DNA of 64,000 nucleotides from an uncultured Pelagibacteraceae bacterium (GTDB taxonomy: Bacteria; Pseudomonadota; Alphaproteobacteria; Pelagibacterales; Pelagibacteraceae), in NCBI GenBank assembly GCA_902616725.1, contig CACMTZ010000002.1, positions 62,001-126,000 on the forward strand. The letters run 5' to 3'. This document shows, piece by piece, positions 8,845 to 16,227 of this stretch (the stretch's first letter is position 1; every line of letters starts with the position of its first letter). The position numbers and the translations under genes were made by a program. A model generated the notes under the pieces. That model did no database searches. It saw only the letters and a list, made by a program, of their open reading frames with translations, and was not told where the DNA came from.

Positions 8845-8928
8845 ATGAGTTACCCAAAGAAACATAGAGGCCGAAGAAAAATGGGGTCGAAAAAAAGAAG
8901 AGCTAGAAAAAAAAATAAGAAAAAATAG
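8845..8928 (+). CDS. Tiny, highly basic 27-residue protein
   Basis: An ATG preceded by AAAAGGA opens a 27-codon frame ending one base before the convergent mnmA stop. The product begins MSYPKKHRGRRKMGSKKRRA and continues almost entirely with R, K and N, giving about 17 basic residues of 27. Size and the K/R-rich pattern around a central methionine resemble small ribosome-associated proteins such as the AURKAIP1/COX24 (mS38-like) peptides, but this is inference. The frame is too short for usual gene callers. Its good ribosome binding site and the otherwise empty spacer support it being real. Confidence 0.55.
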   Translation: MSYPKKHRGRRKMGSKKRRARKKNKKK

Positions 8929-8929
8929 C

Positions 8930-10048
8930 TTATTCTTTTATCCAGCCGCCTCCTAATACTTTATAACCCAAAGCATCTTTATTATAGAAAACACATGCCT
9001 GGCCTGGTGATATTCCATCTTCAGGACTTTCAAGGTTTACATTCGCACCATTTTGATCACTTAGGTTAACGTTTGCTTTAAGCAATTTACCAGTAGATCT
9101 AACTTTTACAAAAATGCTGGATTTAAATTCTTGTTCATTTGCAAGTAAATTAACATCTTTTAATAAAATATCTTTCTTTCCTAAATATTCTTTTGGTCCA
9201 ACAATTATTTCATTTTTCTCAGAATTTATTTTAATAACGTATAAAGCTTCTTTATCAGAAACTTTTATTCCTTTTCTTTGGCCAATAGTAAAATTTATAA
9301 TTCCATCATGAACACCAATAACATTACCTTCAAGATCTTTAATATTTCCTTTTTTAAATGAGTCTGGTCTAAATTTTTGAATTACTGATGCATAATCTCC
9401 ACCAGGTACAAAACATATATCCTGGCTGTCTGGTTTATCAGCAACATTAAGGTCTAGTTTTTTGGCAATTTCACGTGTTTCATTTTTATGAAGACCACCT
9501 AATGGAAACCTTAAATAATCAAGTTGTTCTCTAGTAGTATTGAAAAGAAAATAACTTTGATCTCTATTTTCGTCGATAGCTCTGTACATATTTGTATTAT
9601 TATTTGAAGTAACACTTTTCACATAATGCCCAGTGATTAAAGCATCAGCGTTTAAATCTTTTGAAACTTCAAATAAATCCTTAAATTTAACTGTTTGATT
9701 ACATTGAACACAAGGTATTGGAGTTTCACCTTTTAAGTAACTATCAACAAAATTATCTATAACTCCTTGCTTGAACTTATTTTGATAATATAAAATTTTA
9801 TGTTCTATATCTAATTTTTGAGCAACTCTTTTTGCATCCATGATATCTTGACCAGAACAACATTGCTTTGACTCTGCAACCTGCTTTGCATCATCATAAA
9901 GTTTTAAAGTAATACCAATTACCTCATATCCTTCTTTTTTCATCATGCCTGCGACAGTAGATGAATCTACACCTCCAGACATTGCTACAACTACTTTTGT
10001 GTCTGATGGTTTTTTGTTTAATCCTATTGAATTTAATTCTTTATTCAT
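8930..10048 (-). CDS. mnmA: tRNA-specific 2-thiouridylase MnmA
   Basis: 372-residue enzyme that thiolates U34 of Lys, Glu and Gln tRNAs using ATP and a persulfide donor. The N-type ATP pyrophosphatase P-loop reads [15 protein letters not shown] near residues 20-34. The catalytic cysteines are in [14 protein letters not shown] and [10 protein letters not shown]. The central domain (GQRKGI) and the C-terminal beta-barrel ending in SPGQACVFY are complete. Length matches the family. The persulfide would come from a cysteine desulfurase such as the sufS-encoded one or an IscS elsewhere. Confidence 0.95.
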   Translation of the reverse strand: MNKELNSIGLNKKPSDTKVVVAMSGGVDSSTVAGMMKKEGYEVIGITLKLYDDAKQVAESKQCCSGQDIMDAKRVAQKLDIEHKILYYQNKFKQGVIDNFVDSYLKGETPIPCVQCNQTVKFKDLFEVSKDLNADALITGHYVKSVTSNNNTNMYRAIDENRDQSYFLFNTTREQLDYLRFPLGGLHKNETREIAKKLDLNVADKPDSQDICFVPGGDYASVIQKFRPDSFKKGNIKDLEGNVIGVHDGIINFTIGQRKGIKVSDKEALYVIKINSEKNEIIVGPKEYLGKKDILLKDVNLLANEQEFKSSIFVKVRSTGKLLKANVNLSDQNGANVNLESPEDGISPGQACVFYNKDALGYKVLGGGWIKE

Positions 10049-10089
10049 TTGATGGTATTTATACTTATTTCTAATATAAGTTAAATTAA

Positions 10090-10260
10090 ATGATATTAGA
10101 TTTTGAACCAGGAGACAAAGTTATCAATCCCTCTAATAAAAACTGGGGTATAGGTCAAGTTCAATCAATTATAAAAGAAAAAGTGACAGTTAATTTTGAA
10201 AATGTTGGAAAAAAAGTAATAAATACTAAAAATATAGAATTAATAAAGATCAATGAATAA
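10090..10260 (+). CDS. DUF3553 family small protein
   Basis: 56-residue protein beginning [20 protein letters not shown] and containing [26 protein letters not shown]. This pattern ([27 protein letters not shown]) is the alphaproteobacterial DUF3553 family, a predicted SH3-like beta-barrel related to the CarD/RID beta fold. Its last 8 nt overlap the start of the CysQ-like gene, so the two are probably co-translated. The function is unknown. Confidence in the family is good because the whole length aligns by eye. Confidence 0.85.
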   Translation: MILDFEPGDKVINPSNKNWGIGQVQSIIKEKVTVNFENVGKKVINTKNIELIKINE

Positions 10261-11023
10261 TTTGAATTTAAAAGAGATTGTCGAAAATCTAATTGATACA
10301 TTTATTCATGCAGGAAAAATTTCTTTAGATTTAAGAAAACAAGGACTTATAAAAAAAATTAAAAACGATAATACCCCTGTTAGTAATGGAGATTTAGAAG
10401 TTAATAAAATTGTTACTCAAAAAATTAAAGAATTAACACCTGAACTTCCCATCATTTCAGAAGAGACCTCTGATAATAAATCAATAAACAATCTTGAAAA
10501 CTTTTGGCTAATTGACCCTATAGATGGCACCTACGACTACATAAATAATCTAGAGGAATTTACAATTAATGCTGGATTAATAATTAACAAAAATCCAGTA
10601 GCTGGATTGATTTATGCCCCTTCAAAAAAAAGAATGTTTTACTCATATGGTCCAAATAATGCCTATGAGTTAACAAATGGTGAAACCAAGAATTTAAATT
10701 GTTCTGAAAATTTTGATAAAAATGATGTGAAATTTGTATCCTATTCAAACAATATTAAACCTGAAATAGAAAAATTACATAAAAAATTTAATGTAAAGAA
10801 ATATGTAAGAATGAAAAGTTCTCTTAAATTTTGTGTAATAGCTGCTGGCGAATATGATGGATATGTGGCTGAGCCTAGAGCTTGTGAATGGGATATAGCG
10901 GCTGGTCATGCAATTTTACAACATGCTGGAGGAATAATTACAGATTTTGAAGGCAAAGAAATTAAATATGGAAAGAAAAATTTTAAGAATCCAAGTTTAA
11001 TCTTAAAAAATAAAAATATCTAA
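10253..11023 (+). CDS. cysQ: CysQ-like 3'(2'),5'-bisphosphate nucleotidase (inositol monophosphatase family)
   Basis: 256-residue Mg/Li-dependent phosphatase. The metal site motifs are EETSD near residues 77-81, WLIDPIDGTYDYI near residues 90-102, and EWDIAAGHAILQHAGG near the C-terminus. EFTINAGLI and AGLIYAP after the DPIDGT motif are closer to CysQ than to SuhB or HisN. CysQ hydrolyses PAP, or PAPS-derived by-products, to AMP. The presence of APS reductase elsewhere in the window does not prove a link. A histidinol-phosphatase or general IMPase activity is the alternative. Confidence 0.78.
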   Translation: MNNLNLKEIVENLIDTFIHAGKISLDLRKQGLIKKIKNDNTPVSNGDLEVNKIVTQKIKELTPELPIISEETSDNKSINNLENFWLIDPIDGTYDYINNLEEFTINAGLIINKNPVAGLIYAPSKKRMFYSYGPNNAYELTNGETKNLNCSENFDKNDVKFVSYSNNIKPEIEKLHKKFNVKKYVRMKSSLKFCVIAAGEYDGYVAEPRACEWDIAAGHAILQHAGGIITDFEGKEIKYGKKNFKNPSLILKNKNI

Positions 11024-11024
11024 T

Positions 11025-11168
11025 ATGGATGAGCAATTAAGAATAATACTAATAATTATTGTATCGGTATCTATTTTTGGCTTATTAGTATTTGTATATG
11101 TCAAAAATTATATCAGAAATAAAATCAATCAATTAGTTGAAGATGAAAAGAAAAAAAAATCAAAGTAG
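11025..11168 (+). CDS. Small single-span membrane protein (47 aa)
   Basis: An ATG two bases after the cysQ stop opens a 47-codon frame. The product starts MDEQLRIILIIIVSVSIFGL, has one hydrophobic helix of about 20 residues, and then a lysine-rich cytoplasmic tail. Its tight spacing downstream of cysQ suggests it is the last gene of a DUF3553-cysQ unit. Its end overlaps the 3' end of convergent recX by 9 nt. No family recognised. Confidence 0.55.
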   Translation: MDEQLRIILIIIVSVSIFGLLVFVYVKNYIRNKINQLVEDEKKKKSK

Positions 11169-11723
11169 TTTTATTATTTTTAAATAATCATCTTTTTTTA
11201 ATTCCATAACTTTTTTTGATGTCTCAAAATCGAAGCCATTTCTCGCCAATAAAGATATATCCTTTTTATAAAAAAGTGGTCTATTGTCATCTATCCTAGC
11301 GGGTCCAATTCTTTTCTTTTTACAAATTTTAATTGCCGAAAAAAAATCTTGATCTGAATTATCTTCATTAATTTTATTGACTGTGTCTTTTATAAATTCA
11401 TTATTAACACCTTTGCCAATTAAGTAATTTCTGATTTTATTAATCGAACTTCCTCTTCGGATCATACTTTTGGCTTTACTTTCAGAATAAAATTTATCAT
11501 TGATAAATTTATTTTTTTCTAAATCAGATAAAACAATATCAATTAAATTTGTCACATCCTGTTTTTTTACATTTGGAACAGATAATTTGAGATATTTTTT
11601 TAGTAAATATGTTCTTAATTGTTGTTTAGATGGGGCATATTTTTCAACATATGCTAAAGCAAAATTTCTCATTTCATCTACAGTCACCTGTAATGTTTTT
11701 CTCTTATTTCTTATAGGAATCAT
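11160..11723 (-). CDS. recX: Regulatory protein RecX
   Basis: 187-residue helical protein of the RecX family, which binds RecA filaments and modulates recombination. The tandem three-helix repeats are recognisable: FALAYVEKYAPSKQQLRTYL, then INDKFYSESKAKSMIRRGSS followed by INKIRNYLIGKGVNNEFI, and a third repeat with ARNGFDFETSKKVMEL. Length is as expected for alphaproteobacterial RecX. recA is not adjacent, which is normal in this group. The start is only 28 nt from a divergent membrane-protein gene. Confidence 0.75.
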   Translation of the reverse strand: MIPIRNKRKTLQVTVDEMRNFALAYVEKYAPSKQQLRTYLLKKYLKLSVPNVKKQDVTNLIDIVLSDLEKNKFINDKFYSESKAKSMIRRGSSINKIRNYLIGKGVNNEFIKDTVNKINEDNSDQDFFSAIKICKKKRIGPARIDDNRPLFYKKDISLLARNGFDFETSKKVMELKKDDYLKIIKLL

Positions 11724-11751
11724 TGTAAGATCTAATATAATATAATTTAAA

Positions 11752-12225
11752 ATGATCGAACAAATTTATGCTTACTTTACAATTGAAATTCTCTACTTCT
11801 GGGTGAATTTGGGAGTTTTGCCTTTTTGGTTAGTATTAATATTTTTTCCACAATCAAACTTTACAAAATATTTTGTTACTTCTATTTTTCCAATCACATT
11901 ATTAGGAGGTGCTTACATATTTGTGCTTTATAAAGCTTATTTAAGTGCTTATGATTTCGATAGTAATTTTGAATTATATTTAAGTATTAGTAATTTATCA
12001 GGTTTGTTTTCAAGTAATATTTTTTTAATGTTATTTTGGATCCACTTTGTATCAATTAATTTATTTGTCGGTGGCTGGATTGTAAGAGATTCACAAAAGT
12101 TTTTTATAAATAAGGTTCTTGTTGGCATCCCACTAATAATCACTTATTTAATTGGTCCTTTAGGCATCTTTATTTATTGGCTGATTAGAATATTTTACAC
12201 AAAAAGTATTAACCTATATGAGTAA
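11752..12225 (+). CDS. ABA4-like (DUF4281) membrane protein
   Basis: 157 residues with four hydrophobic helices (about 10-33, 40-62, 85-110 and 120-145). HFVSINLFVGGWIVRDSQ matches the conserved H--xxDLFvGxWixxD region of the ABA4-like family, although the usual aspartate is asparagine here. The plant member is involved in neoxanthin synthesis; bacterial roles are unknown. The stop overlaps the start of the next gene by 8 nt, implying coupling to a thioredoxin-fold isomerase. Confidence 0.65.
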   Translation: MIEQIYAYFTIEILYFWVNLGVLPFWLVLIFFPQSNFTKYFVTSIFPITLLGGAYIFVLYKAYLSAYDFDSNFELYLSISNLSGLFSSNIFLMLFWIHFVSINLFVGGWIVRDSQKFFINKVLVGIPLIITYLIGPLGIFIYWLIRIFYTKSINLYE

Positions 12226-12802
12226 AATCATCGATTTTTACTTCGATTTTATTAGTCCATATTCTTACATTGCCTATAAAAAAATTAAATCAATGCAGAA
12301 TAAAAATGGGGTCGATTTTAATTATAAACCTATTTTGCTAGGTGGTTTACATAAGTTAGGTAACATAACTGCTCCTGCTTTTAATGAACGAAAAATGAAA
12401 AATATGAAGAATGATTGCGAAATTATAGCTAACAAAAATAATATATCTTTTAAATGGAACGAAAAATTTCCGATTAATACCCTTTATTTAATGAGAGGAT
12501 TTATTTCAATTGATGCAAATAAAAAAAGTGAATACTTTGATATTTGTTTTGATGCCTATTGGAAAAATAATATAGATATATCAATCGAAGCTAACGTAAA
12601 CGAAATTTTAGATAATTGTAAAATTGATAAAAAAAAATTTTTTGAAGATATAAGTAATCAAAAAGTAAAAGACGAATTAAAAAGTTTAACTGACAAAGCT
12701 TTTCAAAATGATGTATTCGGTGCCCCAACCTTCATAGTCAACAATAAACTTTTTTGGGGACAAGATAGACTTGAATATGCTTTAGAAGAGTGTGTTTCTT
12801 AA
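12218..12802 (+). CDS. 2-hydroxychromene-2-carboxylate isomerase-like DsbA-fold protein
   Basis: 194-residue DsbA/kappa-class GST-like protein. The N-terminal strand and active-site helix read FYFDFISPYSYIAYKKI near residues 5-21, where the serine of SPYSY replaces the CxxC cysteine, as in HCCA isomerases. The C-terminal motif NDVFGAPTFIVNNKLFWGQDRL is diagnostic for the family. The named reaction belongs to naphthalene degradation, but most marine homologues have unknown glutathione-dependent isomerase roles. It shares a TTAA with the convergent rhodanese gene: both stop codons use the same bases. Confidence 0.82.
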   Translation: MSKIIDFYFDFISPYSYIAYKKIKSMQNKNGVDFNYKPILLGGLHKLGNITAPAFNERKMKNMKNDCEIIANKNNISFKWNEKFPINTLYLMRGFISIDANKKSEYFDICFDAYWKNNIDISIEANVNEILDNCKIDKKKFFEDISNQKVKDELKSLTDKAFQNDVFGAPTFIVNNKLFWGQDRLEYALEECVS

Positions 12803-13182
12803 ACAATCTTAAATTTACTATTTCTAATAGCTCCAAACCCACCATCAATGTGTGAAACTTTTTCAAACCCCATATCTTTAAGAGTTTTTGCAGCCAATGC
12901 TGATCTCATACCGCCAGCACAGAAAAGAACCATTTCTTTATTCATATCTAATTTACCATCTTTAAAATATGGACTATCAGGATCTAACCAAAATTCTAAC
13001 ATGCCTCGCGGAATATGATTTGAATTTTCAACTCGCCCATCTCTTTCAAGTTCTCTTATATCTCTAATATCAATTAGATTACATTTATCTTCATTCATCA
13101 TTGATAATGCTTCGTCTGGTGAAATTGTTTTAATTTCGCTTAAAGCTTCTGTGACTAATGTTTTTGACGATTTTATATTCAT
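12799..13182 (-). CDS. Rhodanese-like sulfurtransferase
   Basis: 127-residue single rhodanese domain. The active-site loop LFCAGGMRSALAA has the persulfide-carrying cysteine near residue 88, and LIDIRDIRELERDGRVENS is the conserved CH2A-type start. The domain is complete with a short N-terminal extension of about 20 residues. It could be a thiosulfate:cyanide sulfurtransferase or a sulfur carrier, but the substrate is not determinable. Confidence 0.87.
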   Translation of the reverse strand: MNIKSSKTLVTEALSEIKTISPDEALSMMNEDKCNLIDIRDIRELERDGRVENSNHIPRGMLEFWLDPDSPYFKDGKLDMNKEMVLFCAGGMRSALAAKTLKDMGFEKVSHIDGGFGAIRNSKFKIV

Positions 13183-13229
13183 AGAACTAAATTTATTATA
13201 TAGTTTTTTTTGAAATCACATAAATAAAA

Positions 13230-14216
13230 ATGAATAAAATTTGTATCGTTTATACTCATCATAAATTAGGTGATTTAATCTGGCAATTACCCTACATAAA
13301 AGCTATCAGTCAACATCATCAAACAAATATAGATTTAGTTGTCAGAGAAAAAACTCAAGCCCAAAATATTCTTAAAGACCTAAAACATATAAATCAAATT
13401 TTTTATAATGATTTCAGAAAGGGTTTACTTTATTGGGTTGATGTATTCAAATTAATTAAAGTATTTAAATCTGAGAAATATGATTTTGTTTATATATTAG
13501 ATAAAGTCAATAAACCTGCCATCGCAGCTAAAATAGCAAAAATTAAGAATATTATTGGACCGGGATTTAAGAACCAAAAAAAATGGCTTACTATTAAAAA
13601 TTTTCTTAATGAAGAGGATTTAAAGTTAAATTATTCAGAAAGATCTCAAAAATTACTCAAGATTAATTCAATAAACATAGAGAATAAATATCCAAATTTA
13701 GAAATTGATGTTGAGAGTCTCAAAAAAAACAATTCAGACCTTCTTGTTGATGGAAAGAAAATTGCTTTTGGGATTGATTCTTTTGAAGATTACAAAATGT
13801 GGTATGAGGAAGATTTTATCAAACTTGCCGATCTTTTGTTCGAAAAAAAATTATTTGATTACATATATCTTGTTTGTAGCCCTGAAAAATCTCATATTGC
13901 AAAAAAAATAATTACTGAGTCTAATAAAAATTATTTTATCGATTGTTCTAATAAAGATCTACAAGGAGTAATATTAGCAATTAAAAATTCAGATTTTTTT
14001 CTTGGAAATAATTCAGGTCCATTAAATCTTGCAGCAGCCCTTGGAATTAAGTCATTTGGATTAATAGCTAATGACCCAGTTAGTGAGCTAAAATATAGTA
14101 AAATTATTCCAATAGTTCCAAAGGATTATGTAGATAACGTCTGGCATAGGGATAGAAAAGGGATGAAGAATCTTAAGCCCGATGAAGTGTTTAATCAGAT
14201 TATTAAAAATTTGTAA
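13230..14216 (+). CDS. Glycosyltransferase family 9 (heptosyltransferase-like)
   Basis: 328-residue GT-B fold protein. The opening HHKLGDLIWQLPYIKAI corresponds to the GT9 start (GDxlxxtPxl). The C-terminal nucleotide-sugar domain has NSDFFLGNNSGPLNLAAALGIKSFGL, the family D-GPxHlAaalG signature. It would add a heptose or related sugar to lipopolysaccharide at the inner membrane. Acceptor and donor are unknown. The gene stands alone and ends just before a strong terminator. Confidence 0.82.
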   Translation: MNKICIVYTHHKLGDLIWQLPYIKAISQHHQTNIDLVVREKTQAQNILKDLKHINQIFYNDFRKGLLYWVDVFKLIKVFKSEKYDFVYILDKVNKPAIAAKIAKIKNIIGPGFKNQKKWLTIKNFLNEEDLKLNYSERSQKLLKINSINIENKYPNLEIDVESLKKNNSDLLVDGKKIAFGIDSFEDYKMWYEEDFIKLADLLFEKKLFDYIYLVCSPEKSHIAKKIITESNKNYFIDCSNKDLQGVILAIKNSDFFLGNNSGPLNLAAALGIKSFGLIANDPVSELKYSKIIPIVPKDYVDNVWHRDRKGMKNLKPDEVFNQIIKNL

Positions 14217-14238
14217 TCATTAAAGTTTTATGAAAATA

Positions 14239-14270
14239 AAAAAAGCCCCTTGAGGGAGGGGCTTTTTTTT
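14239..14270. terminator. Bidirectional Rho-independent terminator
   Basis: The stem AAAAGCCCCT / AGGGGCTTTT with loop TGAGGG is flanked by an A-run on the left and a T-run of eight on the right. It therefore has a U-tract on either strand. It ends the GT9 gene on plus and the amtB transcript on minus. Confidence 0.85.
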
Positions 14271-14298
14271 CGTTTAACTAACTTTAAGAGAGAATTTT

Positions 14299-14350
14299 AG
14301 GGACCCTTCGATGAGTAATCGCGGAGATACACAGAGAGCGAAGAGTCCCT
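14299..14350 (-). other. Long inverted repeat in the amtB 3' untranslated region
   Basis: Arms AGGGACCCTTCG and CGAAGAGTCCCT pair in 11 of 12 positions across a 28-nt loop, and the loop holds a nested CGAT-GAGTA-ATCG hairpin. It lies between the amtB stop and the bidirectional terminator. The arms have higher GC than the surroundings, suggesting a selected RNA structure. It could be an mRNA 3' stabiliser or a 3'-UTR-derived small RNA. Not recognised as a known RNA family. Confidence 0.4.
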
Positions 14351-14362
14351 TATTGTTAACAA

Positions 14363-15664
14363 TTAGTCACGTATTGCATATGCAATCACGCCAGTTTCAG
14401 TGACATCAGTACCTTTGGTTTCAGCTTCTTTACTTAACCTTAGGCCAATTGTTGCCTTGATAGCGCTAAACACTATGTAAGCTACAATAAACACAAATAT
14501 GTTTACTGATAATACACCAATTAACTGGGTACTAAAATTTGCACCAGAATTTGTTGCAGGTACAATTAACGTACCCCAAATTCCAGCAAATAAGTGGGCA
14601 GGAATAGCACCAACTACATCATCAATTTTTAGAGAGAATAATAGTTTAGTACCATACACTACGATTAATCCACCAACAGCACCAATTAAAATTGCAGCAA
14701 ATGGTGATGGTAATAATGGTTCTGCAGTTACAGCAACCAAACCACCGATACATCCATTTAACATTTGAACTACGTCAGTTTTACCAAAATGCAATCTTGT
14801 TATAACTGCTGCACCCATAACACCACCTGCACCAGCAAGGAATGTGTTCATGAATATTTTTGATACAGCGATTGCATCCGTAGCAGTTCCCATTGCTAAT
14901 TGTGAACCACCATTAAATCCAAACCAACCTAGCCATAAAATAAATACTCCAATTGTTACTAATGGTATCGAAGATGCTGCAAACGGTTTAAGCGGTGCTG
15001 GAGCCCCAGATTTAGTAAATCTTCCTAATCTTGGACCAATTATCATTGCACCAGCTAAAGCAGCTGCACCACCAGTTGAGTGTACTAAAGTTGAACCAGC
15101 AAAATCAGAAAATCCTAACTCTGCTAACCAGCCTCCACCCCACTGCCAACCCATCACGATTGGATAAATAATTCCTGATAGAATCGCAGCAAATGTAAAG
15201 AATGGCCATAATTTAATTCTTTCAGCCATTGTACCTGATACGATTGAAACAGTAGTTGCACAGAATACCATTTGGAAATACCAATCTGAACCATCGGAAT
15301 ATCCTGTATCTAATTTACTACCATCTGCCCACGGAATAAATTTTCCAATATATCCACCTGGACTGATACCATAGGCTAAGTTATAACCTACAAGCCAGAA
15401 CATTATACCTGCAATTGAGAATAACCCTATATTTTTTGCACAAATAACGGATACACTTTTTGATGTAACCATCCCAGACTCTAGCATAGCAAAACCACAT
15501 GCCATGAACATTACTAAAAATCCACAAATCAAAAATAATAAGGTATTAAAAATAAAACCTACTTCAGCAGAAACTGTTGTATCTGCCATACCTGCACTAC
15601 TCATGTTCAATAAAAAAATTAAACTAATAAGTGGCGCACTTATTTTTTTTATTAATTTAGTCAT
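14363..15664 (-). CDS. amtB: Ammonium transporter Amt
   Basis: 433-residue Amt/MEP/Rh channel with a cleavable signal-like N-terminus (LISLIFLLNMSSAGMADTT) and about 11 membrane helices. Family signatures are visible: DGSDWYFQMVFCATTVSIVSG (substrate-gate region), GFSDFAGSTLVHSTGGAAALAG with the first pore histidine, LWLGWFGFNGGS, and IPAHLFAGIWGTL with the second pore histidine. It imports ammonium. A strong GGGAGG ribosome binding site precedes the ATG. No glnK/glnB gene is adjacent, unlike the common glnK-amtB pair. Confidence 0.95.
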   Translation of the reverse strand: MTKLIKKISAPLISLIFLLNMSSAGMADTTVSAEVGFIFNTLLFLICGFLVMFMACGFAMLESGMVTSKSVSVICAKNIGLFSIAGIMFWLVGYNLAYGISPGGYIGKFIPWADGSKLDTGYSDGSDWYFQMVFCATTVSIVSGTMAERIKLWPFFTFAAILSGIIYPIVMGWQWGGGWLAELGFSDFAGSTLVHSTGGAAALAGAMIIGPRLGRFTKSGAPAPLKPFAASSIPLVTIGVFILWLGWFGFNGGSQLAMGTATDAIAVSKIFMNTFLAGAGGVMGAAVITRLHFGKTDVVQMLNGCIGGLVAVTAEPLLPSPFAAILIGAVGGLIVVYGTKLLFSLKIDDVVGAIPAHLFAGIWGTLIVPATNSGANFSTQLIGVLSVNIFVFIVAYIVFSAIKATIGLRLSKEAETKGTDVTETGVIAYAIRD

Positions 15665-15737
15665 AAGACCTCCCTGTTATAGAAGATGCTTGTATTTTAA
15701 TAATTCCTAAAAACTAACGCTGATTATGAAAATTGGG

Positions 15738-15754
15738 TATGCAGATTTTGCATA
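15738..15754. promoter_or_regulatory. Palindrome upstream of amtB
   Basis: TATGCA and TGCATA form a perfect 6-bp inverted repeat around GATTT, about 75-90 nt before the amtB ATG. The TGCA-spacer-TGCA layout recalls NtrC-type sites but lacks the full consensus. A nitrogen-response operator is only a hypothesis. Confidence 0.25.
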
Positions 15755-15760
15755 TAGAGA

Positions 15761-15790
15761 CAGCCTTAACGCTTTTTGACGTTAAGGCTG
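15761..15790 (-). terminator. Hairpin after the HU gene
   Basis: CAGCCTTAACG and CGTTAAGGCTG form a perfect 11-bp stem with an 8-nt loop, 9 nt past the HU stop codon. No clear U-tract follows on the minus strand, so it may be a weak terminator or an mRNA 3' end stabiliser. Confidence 0.55.
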
Positions 15791-15799
15791 TAAAATTAA

Positions 15800-16075
15800 C
15801 TATTTATTGAATACTTCTTTTAAAGCTTTGGCAGGTAAGAATTTAACCTTTTGCGATGCAGCAATTTGAATTTGCTCACCAGTTCTAGGGTTTCTTCCAA
15901 CTCTCGCTTTTCTCTTAGCCACTTTATATGTACCAAATCCTGCAATTTTGACTGAATCATCAGCTTTTAGTGCATCTAAAATAGTGTTGGTAATCGTGTC
16001 AAAAGTTCTCTCAGCATCAGCTTTACTTAGGTTTAAAGCGCCTGATAATTTGACAACTAATTGTTTTTTGTTCAT
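15800..16075 (-). CDS. hup: HU-family DNA-binding protein
   Basis: 91-residue nucleoid protein. The N-terminal helices (MNKKQLVVKLSGALNLSKAD), the GFGTYKVAKRKARVGRNPRTG beta-arm with the intercalating proline, and the C-terminal VKFLPAKALKEVF are all in place. It bends and compacts DNA as a dimer. The length is exactly that of HU, and the arm is HU-like rather than IHF-like. The spacer upstream holds its promoter region with an inverted repeat. Confidence 0.93.
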   Translation of the reverse strand: MNKKQLVVKLSGALNLSKADAERTFDTITNTILDALKADDSVKIAGFGTYKVAKRKARVGRNPRTGEQIQIAASQKVKFLPAKALKEVFNK

Positions 16076-16108
16076 TTTAGCTCCGGTTTTATTAGGTTAT
16101 TTACTATC

Positions 16109-16129
16109 TTTATCAAAAGTATTGATAAA
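16109..16129. promoter_or_regulatory. Inverted repeat in the HU promoter region
   Basis: TTTATCA and TGATAAA are perfect 7-bp arms around a 7-nt spacer, 34 nt upstream of the HU start codon. The position overlaps where core promoter elements should lie. It could be an operator, but AT-rich chance palindromes are common here. Confidence 0.25.
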
Positions 16130-16227
16130 TCAAGCCTTTTTTTAGTATCTGGCTCAAAGTTATACACAATATCTAGTGTAGTGAAAAAACCTCTATTTTA
16201 AAGGGTTATTTAAAGACTTTAAATTTT

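Noticed and set aside
14499..15167. Plus-strand open frames of 89 and 107 codons opposite amtB
   Set aside because: They are antisense shadows of a well-conserved amtB gene, with repetitive composition mirroring its codons and no ribosome binding site.
16209..16223. TTTAAAG/CTTTAAA palindrome after rseP as terminator
   Set aside because: Its arms are separated by a single base, it is all A/T-rich, and it has no U-tract on the rseP strand; likely chance.
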